Assembly: GCA_030426085.1 (NCBI GenBank)
Contig: JAUHYW010000002.1
Location: 62,001 to 126,000 of the forward strand
Direction of reading: 5' to 3'
From: a bacterium
GTDB taxonomy: Bacteria; Myxococcota_A; Bradymonadia; UBA7976; UBA1532
DNA: 64,000 nt
Position 1 is the stretch's first letter. Each line of letters starts with the position of its first letter. Under the pieces are notes generated by a model. That model was not told the origin of the DNA. It was given only the letters and a program-made list of their open reading frames with translations, and did not search any database. Shown here piece by piece: positions 54,400-64,000 of this stretch. Position numbers and translations under genes: made by a program.

Positions 54400-55326
54400 C
54401 TACTCGGCGCGCGCGCTGCGGGTCATGAGGCCCCGCATCGCCGTCGGCGCGTCGACGTGCCCGTCGAAGAGCGCGTCGATCACCGAGAGCATCGGCGCCC
54501 GCAGCCGGTGGCGGGCGCAGCGGGCGGCCAGCGCCCGGGCCGCGGAGCGGATCTCGACGACCTCGGCCGCTTTCTCCCGGTCGCCCGCGGCCAGCGCGGC
54601 CCCAGCGGCGGCCGACGCGGCGGCAGGATCCAGAGCCAGCTCGGCCAGCAGCCCCAGGCCGGCGAGGCCGTAGGCGGTCTTTGCCGCGCCGCCGAGCCCG
54701 ACGACCACCCGGTCCATCTCGGCGACGGCCCGGGTCAGGGCGGTGGCCTCGGTGGATGGGCCCACCTCCAGCGCGCGGGCGATGCCCAGGGCGACCGCCA
54801 GCACCATCGCGACGATGCTCGCCAGCTCGGTGCCGACCGGATCGGTGTTGGAGTAGATGCGCAGCGAGGGCGCCACCAGCGCCTGCTGAAGCTCGTCGGC
54901 CAGCGCGGGAAACGCGGTGCCCACCACCAGCGCGGCGGGGGTCTTCTTGCGCAGCGCCCGGGCGTCGGCCGCCCCGGCGAGGACCGCGAGCTGGCGCGCC
55001 GGCGTATGGCGGCGCACGGCCTCCGACGGGCGCAGGTGGCTGCCCGGGGTCAGGCCGCGGATGGCGGTCGCGACGCAGTGATCGCCCCGCAGGTGCGGCG
55101 CGGCGTCGACGAGCAGGGCCTCGAGCCGATCGGCCGGCACCGCCAGGATCACCCGCTCGCCCGCTTCGAGGGCGCCGGGCAGGTCGATGGTGTGCTCGAC
55201 GTCCTTGGGCACCCGGTTGCCGATGCGCCGCTCGCCGACGAGCAGCGCGGCGTGGCCGTTGAGCACCAGCCGGCGGCTCAGCGCCCGGCCCCAGGCGCCG
55301 TCGCCCACGATGATCCACTGGCTCAT
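54400..55326 (-). CDS. gpsA: NAD(P)-dependent glycerol-3-phosphate dehydrogenase
   Basis: A 308-residue enzyme reducing dihydroxyacetone phosphate to sn-glycerol 3-phosphate, the backbone of phospholipids. The N-terminal dinucleotide fold is IIVGDGAWGRAL (5-16); central IRGLTPG and the C-terminal helical domain with the conserved catalytic Lys region ALALGIARAL-like follow. ATG 55326 (MSQWIIVGDG) overlaps the stop of the acyltransferase gene by ATGA; longer frames run through that gene and are spurious. Confidence 0.9.
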   Translation of the reverse strand: MSQWIIVGDGAWGRALSRRLVLNGHAALLVGERRIGNRVPKDVEHTIDLPGALEAGERVILAVPADRLEALLVDAAPHLRGDHCVATAIRGLTPGSHLRPSEAVRRHTPARQLAVLAGAADARALRKKTPAALVVGTAFPALADELQQALVAPSLRIYSNTDPVGTELASIVAMVLAVALGIARALEVGPSTEATALTRAVAEMDRVVVGLGGAAKTAYGLAGLGLLAELALDPAAASAAAGAALAAGDREKAAEVVEIRSAARALAARCARHRLRAPMLSVIDALFDGHVDAPTAMRGLMTRSARAE

Positions 55327-56939
55327 CGCCCCTCCCCCGCCCCGATCACCGGCCGCAGGTCGTCGGCCCAGCCGGCGAGCCGGTTGCCGTAGTAGTAGAG
55401 CAGCTTGGGGTCGCGCACCACGAGCGCGTCGGCCTCCCGCTCGACGGCCGCCCGCAGGTGGTACATGCCGAAGGCCCGCACCGCGTCGTCGAGCACCTCG
55501 TCGATCGGGCTGCCCCGCAGGCTCGGGTCGAGCCGCAGCCGCCCCCGATCCTCCATCTCGGCCAGCCGGGCCCGCAGGCGGTCGGCGTCGGCGCACAGCT
55601 CGGTCAGGTCGTGGCGGTCGCCGCTGGTGGTGCGCAGCAGCGCGAAGAGATCCAGGTGGGGGGCCGCCCGCCGCTCGCGCTCGAAGAGCAGCCAGCCGAG
55701 GAACTGGGTCGGTAGCAGCACCGTCTCCGAGAGGAACGCCTCGGCCACCGCCGCCCCCGCCTGCCGGGTGTAGGCCGCGTCCCGCGCCGGATCGTCGACC
55801 GCCACGCCGTCCCGCATGAGATACCGGGCGGGGTCGACGGGCGATCCGCCGGGCCCCAGGCTGCGCCCCTCGGGGCCCACCGGGTTGCCGAACACGTCCA
55901 GCGGCGTGCCGTAGCGGATGACCATCGTCGTCTGCAAGCCCATCACCTGCACCGCGAACTGCGCGATGCGCCCCAGGCGGCTGAACTCGTCGTCCTCGAT
56001 GATGTACCGGGCCTGCCCGGCGGCCTTGAGGTGATCCTCGATGAGCGTCTCGGCCTCGAGCACCAGCGGATAGTTGATGGTCACCGGGACGACGAAGATC
56101 GGCCGGGTGTCGCCCCGCTGGAGGCGCTCGGAGAACGCGGCCAGGGCGCTGCCGAGCAGGCCCAGCTTGAGCTTCTGCTCGACGGCGCCCGAGCGCCCGC
56201 GGGTGCCCCCGGGGAAGAACAGGCTGTGGTACCCCCGCTCGATGAGCACCTGCGAGTAGCACTTGAGCACGTCTTTGTAGAGCACATGCCGCAGGCGCCG
56301 GTCGACCCGGTAGGCGCCCAGGTTGCGCATGAAGTAGCCCACGAGCGGGTTGCCGAAGAGGTTCTTGCCCGCCCCGTAGGTGCAGGGGGGCAGCTCGGCG
56401 TGCAGCAGCGACCAGCCGAGCACGATGCTGTCGAGGTTGCTGGAGTGGGTCGGCACCACCACCAGGGTGCCCATCGCGGCCAGCCGGCGGAGCTGATCGA
56501 GCGGGCCCTCGACCCGGATGCGGTTCGACAGGTCGCGCATCGAGCGCAGCCCGCGGGCCAGATCAGTCGTATTGAACAGCGCGCCGAGGCCCACCGGCAG
56601 CACGCTCGACGCGAAGCGGTAGACCCGGCGGTCGAAGTGGCCGACGACGTCCTGCACGTACCACTCGGCCCGGCGGCGGGTCTCGTCGCGCAGCTCGTCG
56701 ACGGTCATGCGGCCGATGCGGCGGGCGAGGCGCTGCCAGTCGGCCAGCCGCTCAGCGCTGCCCCGGGCGCGCTCCAGGCGGTCGATCTCGTGGAACGCCG
56801 CGTCGTTGAGCACATATTGGAAGCCGCGGGCCGGGTCGTCGGCGCCGGCCCGCGACGCGAAGGCGTCGACGACCCGACCCGCGACCTCGCGCTCGATGTC
56901 TTCCCGGTGGCGGTTGAACTCGAAGATGGGCGCGTGCAT
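55323..56939 (-). CDS. PlsB-like glycerol-3-phosphate acyltransferase
   Basis: A 538-residue membrane-associated acyltransferase. The HX4D catalytic motif is PTHSSNLDSIVLGW. Acceptor-binding motifs are AGKNLFGNPLVGYFMRNLGAYRVDRR, FFPGGTRGRSGAVEQKLKLGLL and VVPVTINY. The third motif has Gly where most relatives have Glu (FPEGTR). It would transfer acyl groups to the glycerol 3-phosphate made by the coupled GpsA. ATG 56939 (MHAPIFEFNRHRED) chosen since upstream sequence is Arg-rich noise. An LPA acyltransferase role is the alternative. Confidence 0.8.
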   Translation of the reverse strand: MHAPIFEFNRHREDIEREVAGRVVDAFASRAGADDPARGFQYVLNDAAFHEIDRLERARGSAERLADWQRLARRIGRMTVDELRDETRRRAEWYVQDVVGHFDRRVYRFASSVLPVGLGALFNTTDLARGLRSMRDLSNRIRVEGPLDQLRRLAAMGTLVVVPTHSSNLDSIVLGWSLLHAELPPCTYGAGKNLFGNPLVGYFMRNLGAYRVDRRLRHVLYKDVLKCYSQVLIERGYHSLFFPGGTRGRSGAVEQKLKLGLLGSALAAFSERLQRGDTRPIFVVPVTINYPLVLEAETLIEDHLKAAGQARYIIEDDEFSRLGRIAQFAVQVMGLQTTMVIRYGTPLDVFGNPVGPEGRSLGPGGSPVDPARYLMRDGVAVDDPARDAAYTRQAGAAVAEAFLSETVLLPTQFLGWLLFERERRAAPHLDLFALLRTTSGDRHDLTELCADADRLRARLAEMEDRGRLRLDPSLRGSPIDEVLDDAVRAFGMYHLRAAVEREADALVVRDPKLLYYYGNRLAGWADDLRPVIGAGEGR

Positions 56940-56992
56940 GCCCGGACGGTACACCGTTTGCCGCCGACTGCCCAGCGCTCCCCGCCCCGCCG

Positions 56993-58486
56993 CTACTCGG
57001 CGCTGACGTCGAACGACACGCTGCGCACCACCTCGCCGTCGAGGCTGACGGTCACCGACCACTGCCCTTCTTCGAAGAGGCGCCGGGCCTCGGACCAGAC
57101 CCACCACGCGCTGCGGGGCAGGCGCTGCTGGGTGCGGACCCGGGGGCCGTCCGGCGGCGCCCAGATCCAGGCCGCTTCGAGGGGCCCGGGGCCGGGCGTG
57201 ATCAGGCTGGCGGCAACCGCGGCCCCCGGAGCGAACACCTCGGCGGCGGCGTTGGACCGGCAGACCGCCTGACCCTCGAGGCCGCCGGGCGCAGTGTCGC
57301 AGGCGTCCGAGGCGTCGGCCCCGAGCACCTCGGCGGTGGCCTCGCCGGGCGACGCCGGGGCCATCGGCGGCCACTCGATGCCGCCGAGCAGCGCGATCCA
57401 CGCCCGGGCGCCGAGGGCCCGGGTCAGGGCGTCGACCTCCTGCCCACCCGCGTTGAGCACCACCATCACGAACGATATGCCGCCCGGGGCCCGCACCCGA
57501 CCGGCCCAGTGGTGGCCATCCTCGGTGAGCCCCTCCATCGAGCCGGACCAGATGGTGGCCGGCAGTTCATCGTCGCCCCCGCCGCTGGCCCGGCCGCCGT
57601 CGAGCAGCGCTCGCACCCGAGCGTCGACCGCCGGCGAGATCAGCCCCCCCGCGTCGAGCAGCGCCAGCACTCGGGCCAGGCCCCGGGCGGTGAGCGTGCC
57701 CGCGCTGGCCCGGATGCGGGCCGCGGCGGCCATCTCCAGGGCGGCGTCGTCGAAGGTCGGCGGGCGGGCGAAGGGCATCGGGCTGAGCCCGGTCGTCACC
57801 CCGGCGTACAGCCAGCGCCCCAGGTCGTCGCAGCTCACCGAGGCGAAGCGGGCGTCGAGCGCCTCGGCGAAGACCCGGTCCCGGGCGCAGGGGTCGAGGT
57901 AGCTGCCGACGCCGTCGATGTCGAGGTCGGCCAGCACGGAGAGGGTCTCGTCCACCGCCTCGGCGCCGCCGATGGTCTCGACCAGCAGGTGCTCGGCGGT
58001 GCGGTCGCCGTTGAGGGCCAGGGTCGCCAACTCGGCGAGGGTGTAGACGCTGCCCGCGTCGGGGAGGCCGAGCCCCCGCCCGCGCGCGTCGTCCGGCCGG
58101 ATCTGCACCGAGCGGGTGGGCAGGACCTCGCCGGCCTCGACCCGGGCGGCGTAGGCGATGACCCCGAACAGGGCCGAGAGGCCGCCCGCGGAGAAGCGGG
58201 CCTGCTCGTCGAACCCGATGGCCGCGGCGGTCTCGAGGTCGACCGCGTAGAAGCCGACCTCGCCTTCGAATGCGTCGATGAAGCCCTGCATGCCGGCCGG
58301 GGGTTCGGCGGCGGGCGACGGCCCGAAGTCGGGGCGGCCGGTGACCACCTCGGCGTCGGGCATCATGTCCATCGGGGTCCCGATGGCGTTGTCGCCGTCG
58401 CAGGCGAGCAGGCACAGCCCGAGGGCGGCGACCGGCCAGGCGGGGTTCAGCCGCCGTTGGCCACCCGGCGCTCGGCGACGTCCCAC
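56993..58486 (-). CDS. Class A beta-lactamase-fold lipoprotein, catalytically dead
   Basis: A 497-residue lipoprotein. From GTG 58486 it has a basic start, hydrophobic core and lipobox LLAC (Cys29). Residues ~85-330 follow the class A beta-lactamase pattern: RFSAGGLSALFG...RVEAGE aligns with the SxxK helix, and LALNGDRTAEHLLVETIGG with the SDN loop. The nucleophile Ser, the Lys and the SDN triad are all replaced (Gly, Ala, NGD), so no penicillin hydrolysis is expected. A role as a muropeptide-binding or structural protein is inference. It overlaps the methyltransferase 3' end by 40 bp; the start is uncertain. Confidence 0.7.
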   Translation of the reverse strand: MGRRRAPGGQRRLNPAWPVAALGLCLLACDGDNAIGTPMDMMPDAEVVTGRPDFGPSPAAEPPAGMQGFIDAFEGEVGFYAVDLETAAAIGFDEQARFSAGGLSALFGVIAYAARVEAGEVLPTRSVQIRPDDARGRGLGLPDAGSVYTLAELATLALNGDRTAEHLLVETIGGAEAVDETLSVLADLDIDGVGSYLDPCARDRVFAEALDARFASVSCDDLGRWLYAGVTTGLSPMPFARPPTFDDAALEMAAAARIRASAGTLTARGLARVLALLDAGGLISPAVDARVRALLDGGRASGGGDDELPATIWSGSMEGLTEDGHHWAGRVRAPGGISFVMVVLNAGGQEVDALTRALGARAWIALLGGIEWPPMAPASPGEATAEVLGADASDACDTAPGGLEGQAVCRSNAAAEVFAPGAAVAASLITPGPGPLEAAWIWAPPDGPRVRTQQRLPRSAWWVWSEARRLFEEGQWSVTVSLDGEVVRSVSFDVSAE

Positions 58487-59367
58487 GGGCGGGTCGTCAC
58501 CATCACCTCGGGCACCGGCCCGCGCTTGCCGGCCTTGCTGTTGATGTTTCGGCGGGCGAACACCTGGTCGATGAACAGACCATGGCGCGCATACAACTCG
58601 AGGGTCTCTTCGGTCCACGAGTTGGAGAGTATGCCGAAAGCGCCCTGTTCTTCGAGTGCCGAAAACGCCTCAGCCAACCGAAGCTGCTCCGGCGGCCCGA
58701 AGGGCAGCCCGTCGTAGTTGTTGAACGACGACGTCTTGCTGACCGGCCAGTAGGGCGGGTCGCAGTAGACCAACGCCCCGTCGCCGGCCATTAGCAGGAT
58801 GGACTCGAAGTCGAAGTCGTGGATGGTGACATCCCGCAGCGCCCGGCTCACCGCCCGGATGTTCTCCGCGTCGGCCAGGTTGACCCGCTTGTACTTGCCG
58901 AAAGGCACGTTGAACTTGCCCTTGCGGTTCTTGCGGTACAGGCCGTTGAAGCAGGTCCGGTTGAGCCACAGCACCCGCGCCGCGCGGTCGACGTCGGACA
59001 GGGCCGCCGGCTCGATCTCGTCGCGTACGTGGTAGTAGGTCTCGCTGTCGACCGACCACTGCTGCACCGCCTCGATGAGCGCGTCGGGGGCCGCCTTGAC
59101 CATGCGCCAGGTGTGCACCAGCTCCGGGTTGCGATCGTTGAGGATCGCTTTGCCGATGCGCCCCTGCCGGGCGAGCTCGAGGAACACCGCCCCGCCCCCG
59201 AGGAACGGCTCGATGAACAGCTCGATGGGGCCGTCGGGGATGCGCTCGAGGATGTCACCCATCAGAGCGCGCTTGCCACCGGCCCACTTCAGGAAGGGGC
59301 GCGGGGTCGGTCGGGATGTGGTTCGCTTCGCCATCGAGAGCGACGCTACACCCACAATGTAGGTCAT
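58447..59367 (-). CDS. Dam-like N6-adenine DNA methyltransferase
   Basis: A 306-residue class-alpha (D12) adenine methyltransferase. The AdoMet motif is FLKWAGGKRALMGDI near the N-terminus, followed by FIEPFLGGGAVFLEL. The catalytic motif DPPY is in ALVYCDPPYWPVSKTSSFNNY. Target GATC is likely by family but not proved. No restriction enzyme is adjacent, so it is a solitary enzyme. I use ATG 59367, which overlaps the boxR stop as ATGA; ATG 59334 (MAKRTTSR) is an alternative start. Unusual as a passenger on a regulator transcript. Confidence 0.85.
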   Translation of the reverse strand: MTYIVGVASLSMAKRTTSRPTPRPFLKWAGGKRALMGDILERIPDGPIELFIEPFLGGGAVFLELARQGRIGKAILNDRNPELVHTWRMVKAAPDALIEAVQQWSVDSETYYHVRDEIEPAALSDVDRAARVLWLNRTCFNGLYRKNRKGKFNVPFGKYKRVNLADAENIRAVSRALRDVTIHDFDFESILLMAGDGALVYCDPPYWPVSKTSSFNNYDGLPFGPPEQLRLAEAFSALEEQGAFGILSNSWTEETLELYARHGLFIDQVFARRNINSKAGKRGPVPEVMVTTRPWDVAERRVANGG

Positions 59368-60176
59368 GCAAGCTTTTGTGCGAGATGTAGGATAATGTGC
59401 TCAAGCGGGTGGGCGCTGGTGTCCACGGTGTGGTCCGCCTGGGCGTAGAGCGGCCGCCGGGCGGCGAGCAGCGCCCGCAGCTCGGCCATCGCGTGGGGGT
59501 GATCGCGCATCGGCCGCTGGTCGCCCTGCTGGATCACCCGATCCCAGTGGTCCTCGGGCTCGGCCCGCAGCCAGACCGTCGTCGCCCCCGCCCGGAGCCG
59601 GGCGTACGCCTCGGGGTGGGTCACGATGCCCCCGCCCGTCGCCAGCACCGCCGGCGGCTCGCCGAGCACCGCGGCGAGCGCCTCGAGCTCGAGCCGGCGG
59701 TAGTAGGCCTCGCCGTGCACCGCGAAGATCTCGCCCAGGCCGAGGTCGGCCAGCCGCTCGACCCGCTCGTCGAGCTCGACGAACGGCCGCCCGAGCGTCT
59801 CGGCCAGCGGCCGCCCCACCGCCGACTTGCCCGCCCCCCGCACGCCGAGCAGCGCGATGTGGCGCGGCCCCCGCGGGGCGTAGCGGGCCCGCAGCCAGGT
59901 CGCGATCTCGGCCAGCTCGGACCGGCTGCGCCCGGCGAGCAGGGCGTCGATCTCGCCCCGCTCGGCGTCCGAGAGCAGCCACGCCATCGACAGGTCGAGC
60001 GCCCGGCAGAGCTGCTCCATCTTGTCCACCGACAGGTTGGCCCGCCCGTGCTCGGCGCTGATGACGTAGCGCGCGCTGAGGCCGCTCGCCTCGGCCAGCG
60101 CCTTGACGGTCAGCCCCCGGGCCAGCCGGCGGCTGCGCAGGCGGGCGCCCAGGCGGTTTCGGGTCTCGATCGACAT
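59364..60176 (-). CDS. boxR: BoxR/BzdR-type benzoyl-CoA-responsive regulator
   Basis: A 270-residue two-domain regulator. XRE-type helix-turn-helix at ~7-65 (LTVKALAEASGLSARYVISAE), a short linker, then a shikimate-kinase-like domain at 105-270 with P-loop GVRGAGKS (111-118) and ATGGG at 179-183. BzdR/BoxR proteins repress aromatic genes until benzoyl-CoA binds the kinase-like domain. It is divergent from boxC, with TGCA motifs in the spacer. ATG 60176 has no visible ribosome site. It is translationally coupled to the methyltransferase gene. Confidence 0.88.
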   Translation of the reverse strand: MSIETRNRLGARLRSRRLARGLTVKALAEASGLSARYVISAEHGRANLSVDKMEQLCRALDLSMAWLLSDAERGEIDALLAGRSRSELAEIATWLRARYAPRGPRHIALLGVRGAGKSAVGRPLAETLGRPFVELDERVERLADLGLGEIFAVHGEAYYRRLELEALAAVLGEPPAVLATGGGIVTHPEAYARLRAGATTVWLRAEPEDHWDRVIQQGDQRPMRDHPHAMAELRALLAARRPLYAQADHTVDTSAHPLEHIILHLAQKLA

Positions 60177-60184
60177 GAAGCATA

Positions 60185-60221
60185 ATGCATCACAAGAGCG
60201 CCCCTCGGTGCAATATGTTGC
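60185..60221. promoter_or_regulatory. Candidate BoxR operator (TGCA dyads)
   Basis: ATGCAT at 60185-60190 and TGCA at 60209-60212 within GCAATATGTTGC (60210-60221), an imperfect palindrome abutting the boxC -35 box. TGCA-containing sites are the reported targets of the BzdR/BoxR family. The first site lies only 9 bp from the boxR start, fitting autorepression. Confidence 0.5.
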
Positions 60222-60250
60222 TTGCGCCACCCCCGACGAGTGCCTAGACT
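60222..60250 (+). promoter_or_regulatory. Promoter of boxC-boxB
   Basis: TTGCGC (60222-60227), a 17-bp spacer and TAGACT (60245-60250), giving a ~40-nt leader with GAGG before ATG 60297. Confidence 0.55.
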
Positions 60251-60296
60251 GACGCCCTACGGTCGCCCCAGAACCCGAGCACCCGAGGCAGCGCCC

Positions 60297-61940
<1,644 letters not shown>

Positions 61941-61942
61941 AC

Positions 61943-63364
<1,422 letters not shown>

Positions 63365-63371
63365 TACCGGC

Positions 63372-63400
63372 TTGACCGGGCGCCGCCCCTCCCCTACGTT
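63372..63400 (+). promoter_or_regulatory. Promoter of ychF
   Basis: TTGACC (63372-63377), a 17-bp spacer and TACGTT (63395-63400), 39 bp before the ychF ATG. It suggests ychF is not merely a read-through of box. Confidence 0.55.
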
Positions 63401-63439
63401 CCGGCCCTTCCTTCACCCCCACCCTCAGCGGAGGCGCCC

Positions 63440-64000
63440 ATGAAGGCCGGGATCGTCGGTCTGCCCAACGTCGGCAAGTCCACCCTGTTCAACGCGCTGA
63501 CCGCCGCCGGGGCCGAGAGCGCGAACTACCCGTTCTGCACCATCGAGCCCAACGTCGGCATCGTGCCGGTGCCCGACGCCCGGCTGGCCCGCATCCAGGC
63601 CCACATCGCCACCCAGAAGGTCATCCCGGCGGTGGTCGAAGTCGTCGACATCGCCGGCCTCGTGCGGGGGGCGAGCAAGGGCGAGGGGCTCGGCAACCAG
63701 TTCCTGGGCCACATCCGCAACGTCGACGCGGTGCTGCACGTCGTGCGCTGCTTCGAGGACGCCGACGTGACCCACGTCGACGACAGCGTCGACCCGCTGC
63801 GCGACATCGAGACCATCGACACCGAGCTGATCCTGGCCGACCTCGACTCGATGGAGCGCCAGATCGACAAGCTGCGCAAGAAGGCCCGGGCCAATGACGC
63901 GCCGAGCAAGGAGCGGCTGGCGGTCTACGAGCCGGCCCTCGCGCTGCTCGAGGACGCCAAGCCCATCCGGGCCGGCGAGTGGGACGCGGCTCAGGCGAAG
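63440..64000 (+). CDS. ychF: YchF/OLA1 ATPase, 3' end cut by window edge
   Basis: The first 187 residues of a P-loop protein of the Obg family. It has [14 protein letters not shown] (7-20), the conserved [12 protein letters not shown] and the G3 motif [20 protein letters not shown], after which a coiled-coil begins ([15 protein letters not shown]). YchF prefers ATP and binds ribosomes; it affects oxidative stress responses in several bacteria. GGAGG lies 5 bases before ATG 63440. The remaining ~175 residues are beyond the window. Confidence 0.96.
   Translation, partial: MKAGIVGLPNVGKSTLFNALTAAGAESANYPFCTIEPNVGIVPVPDARLARIQAHIATQKVIPAVVEVVDIAGLVRGASKGEGLGNQFLGHIRNVDAVLHVVRCFEDADVTHVDDSVDPLRDIETIDTELILADLDSMERQIDKLRKKARANDAPSKERLAVYEPALALLEDAKPIRAGEWDAAQAK

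Noticed and set aside
54400-56262. A 620-codon minus-strand protein fusing the acyltransferase region to GpsA
   Set aside because: The first ~310 codons are an out-of-frame shadow of the acyltransferase gene; GpsA homology begins exactly at ATG 55326.
58447-59367. A restriction-modification system around the adenine methyltransferase
   Set aside because: The neighbours are boxR and a lipoprotein; no endonuclease-like gene is present on either side.

Overview
The window is about 64 kb of GC-rich bacterial chromosome. I infer a Myxococcota-like (former Deltaproteobacteria) organism. The reasons are an AgmX/PglI-family motility or transport protein with an FHA-like head, an NtrC-type enhancer-binding regulator, many Cys-anchored lipoproteins with Ala/Asp/Pro/Gly-Glu-rich linkers, and zinc-ribbon/FHA proteins. 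This is inference from gene content; there is no 16S rRNA gene in the window.

Layout. 1-12.5 kb is an accessory region: the 3' end of an unknown gene, a candidate two-gene TIR + SLOG conflict module, an AgmX/PglI protein, a lipoprotein, a Nei DNA glycosylase overlapping a giant Lhr helicase, an orphan NtrC-type response regulator and another lipoprotein. 12.7-46.3 kb is one long minus-strand information-processing block. In transcription order it is proS-pyrF-rlmB, four tRNAs (Thr-TGT, Tyr-GTA, Gly-TCC, Thr-GGT), tuf-rpmG-secE-nusG-rplK-rplA-rplJ-rplL-rpoB-rpoC, rpsL-rpsG-fusA-rpsJ, then the S10/spc/alpha clusters down to rpoA-rplQ and a terminator. Two expected genes are missing from their usual places: rplC (L3, between rpsJ and rplD) and rpsN (S14, between rplE and rpsH). 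Good sigma70-type promoters can be read before proS, before the tRNA cluster, before rpsL and, unusually, inside the spc cluster before rpsE. Regulatory RNA structures sit before rplJ, between rplL and rpoB, between tuf and rpmG, and before rpsL.

46.4-58.5 kb holds envelope, quality-control and lipid genes: a zinc-ribbon/double-FHA protein, an LppC/LpoA-like lipoprotein, Lon, MiaE, a lipoprotein with a Gly-Glu repeat, GpsA coupled to a PlsB-like acyltransferase, and a class A beta-lactamase-fold lipoprotein that has lost its catalytic residues.

58.4-63.4 kb is a box (benzoyl-CoA epoxidation) locus. The boxR regulator (HTH + shikimate-kinase-like) is followed by a Dam-like adenine methyltransferase with an ATGA overlap, and both are divergent from boxC-boxB. 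The reductase boxA, the aldehyde dehydrogenase boxD and the benzoate-CoA ligase are not in the window. The window ends inside ychF.

How they work together: the central block supplies ribosomes, RNA polymerase, elongation factors and Sec translocase under shared promoters and autoregulatory leaders; the box locus gives CoA-dependent aerobic benzoate catabolism under a benzoyl-CoA-sensing repressor; the TIR/SLOG pair is the best candidate for an undescribed immune or signalling system.
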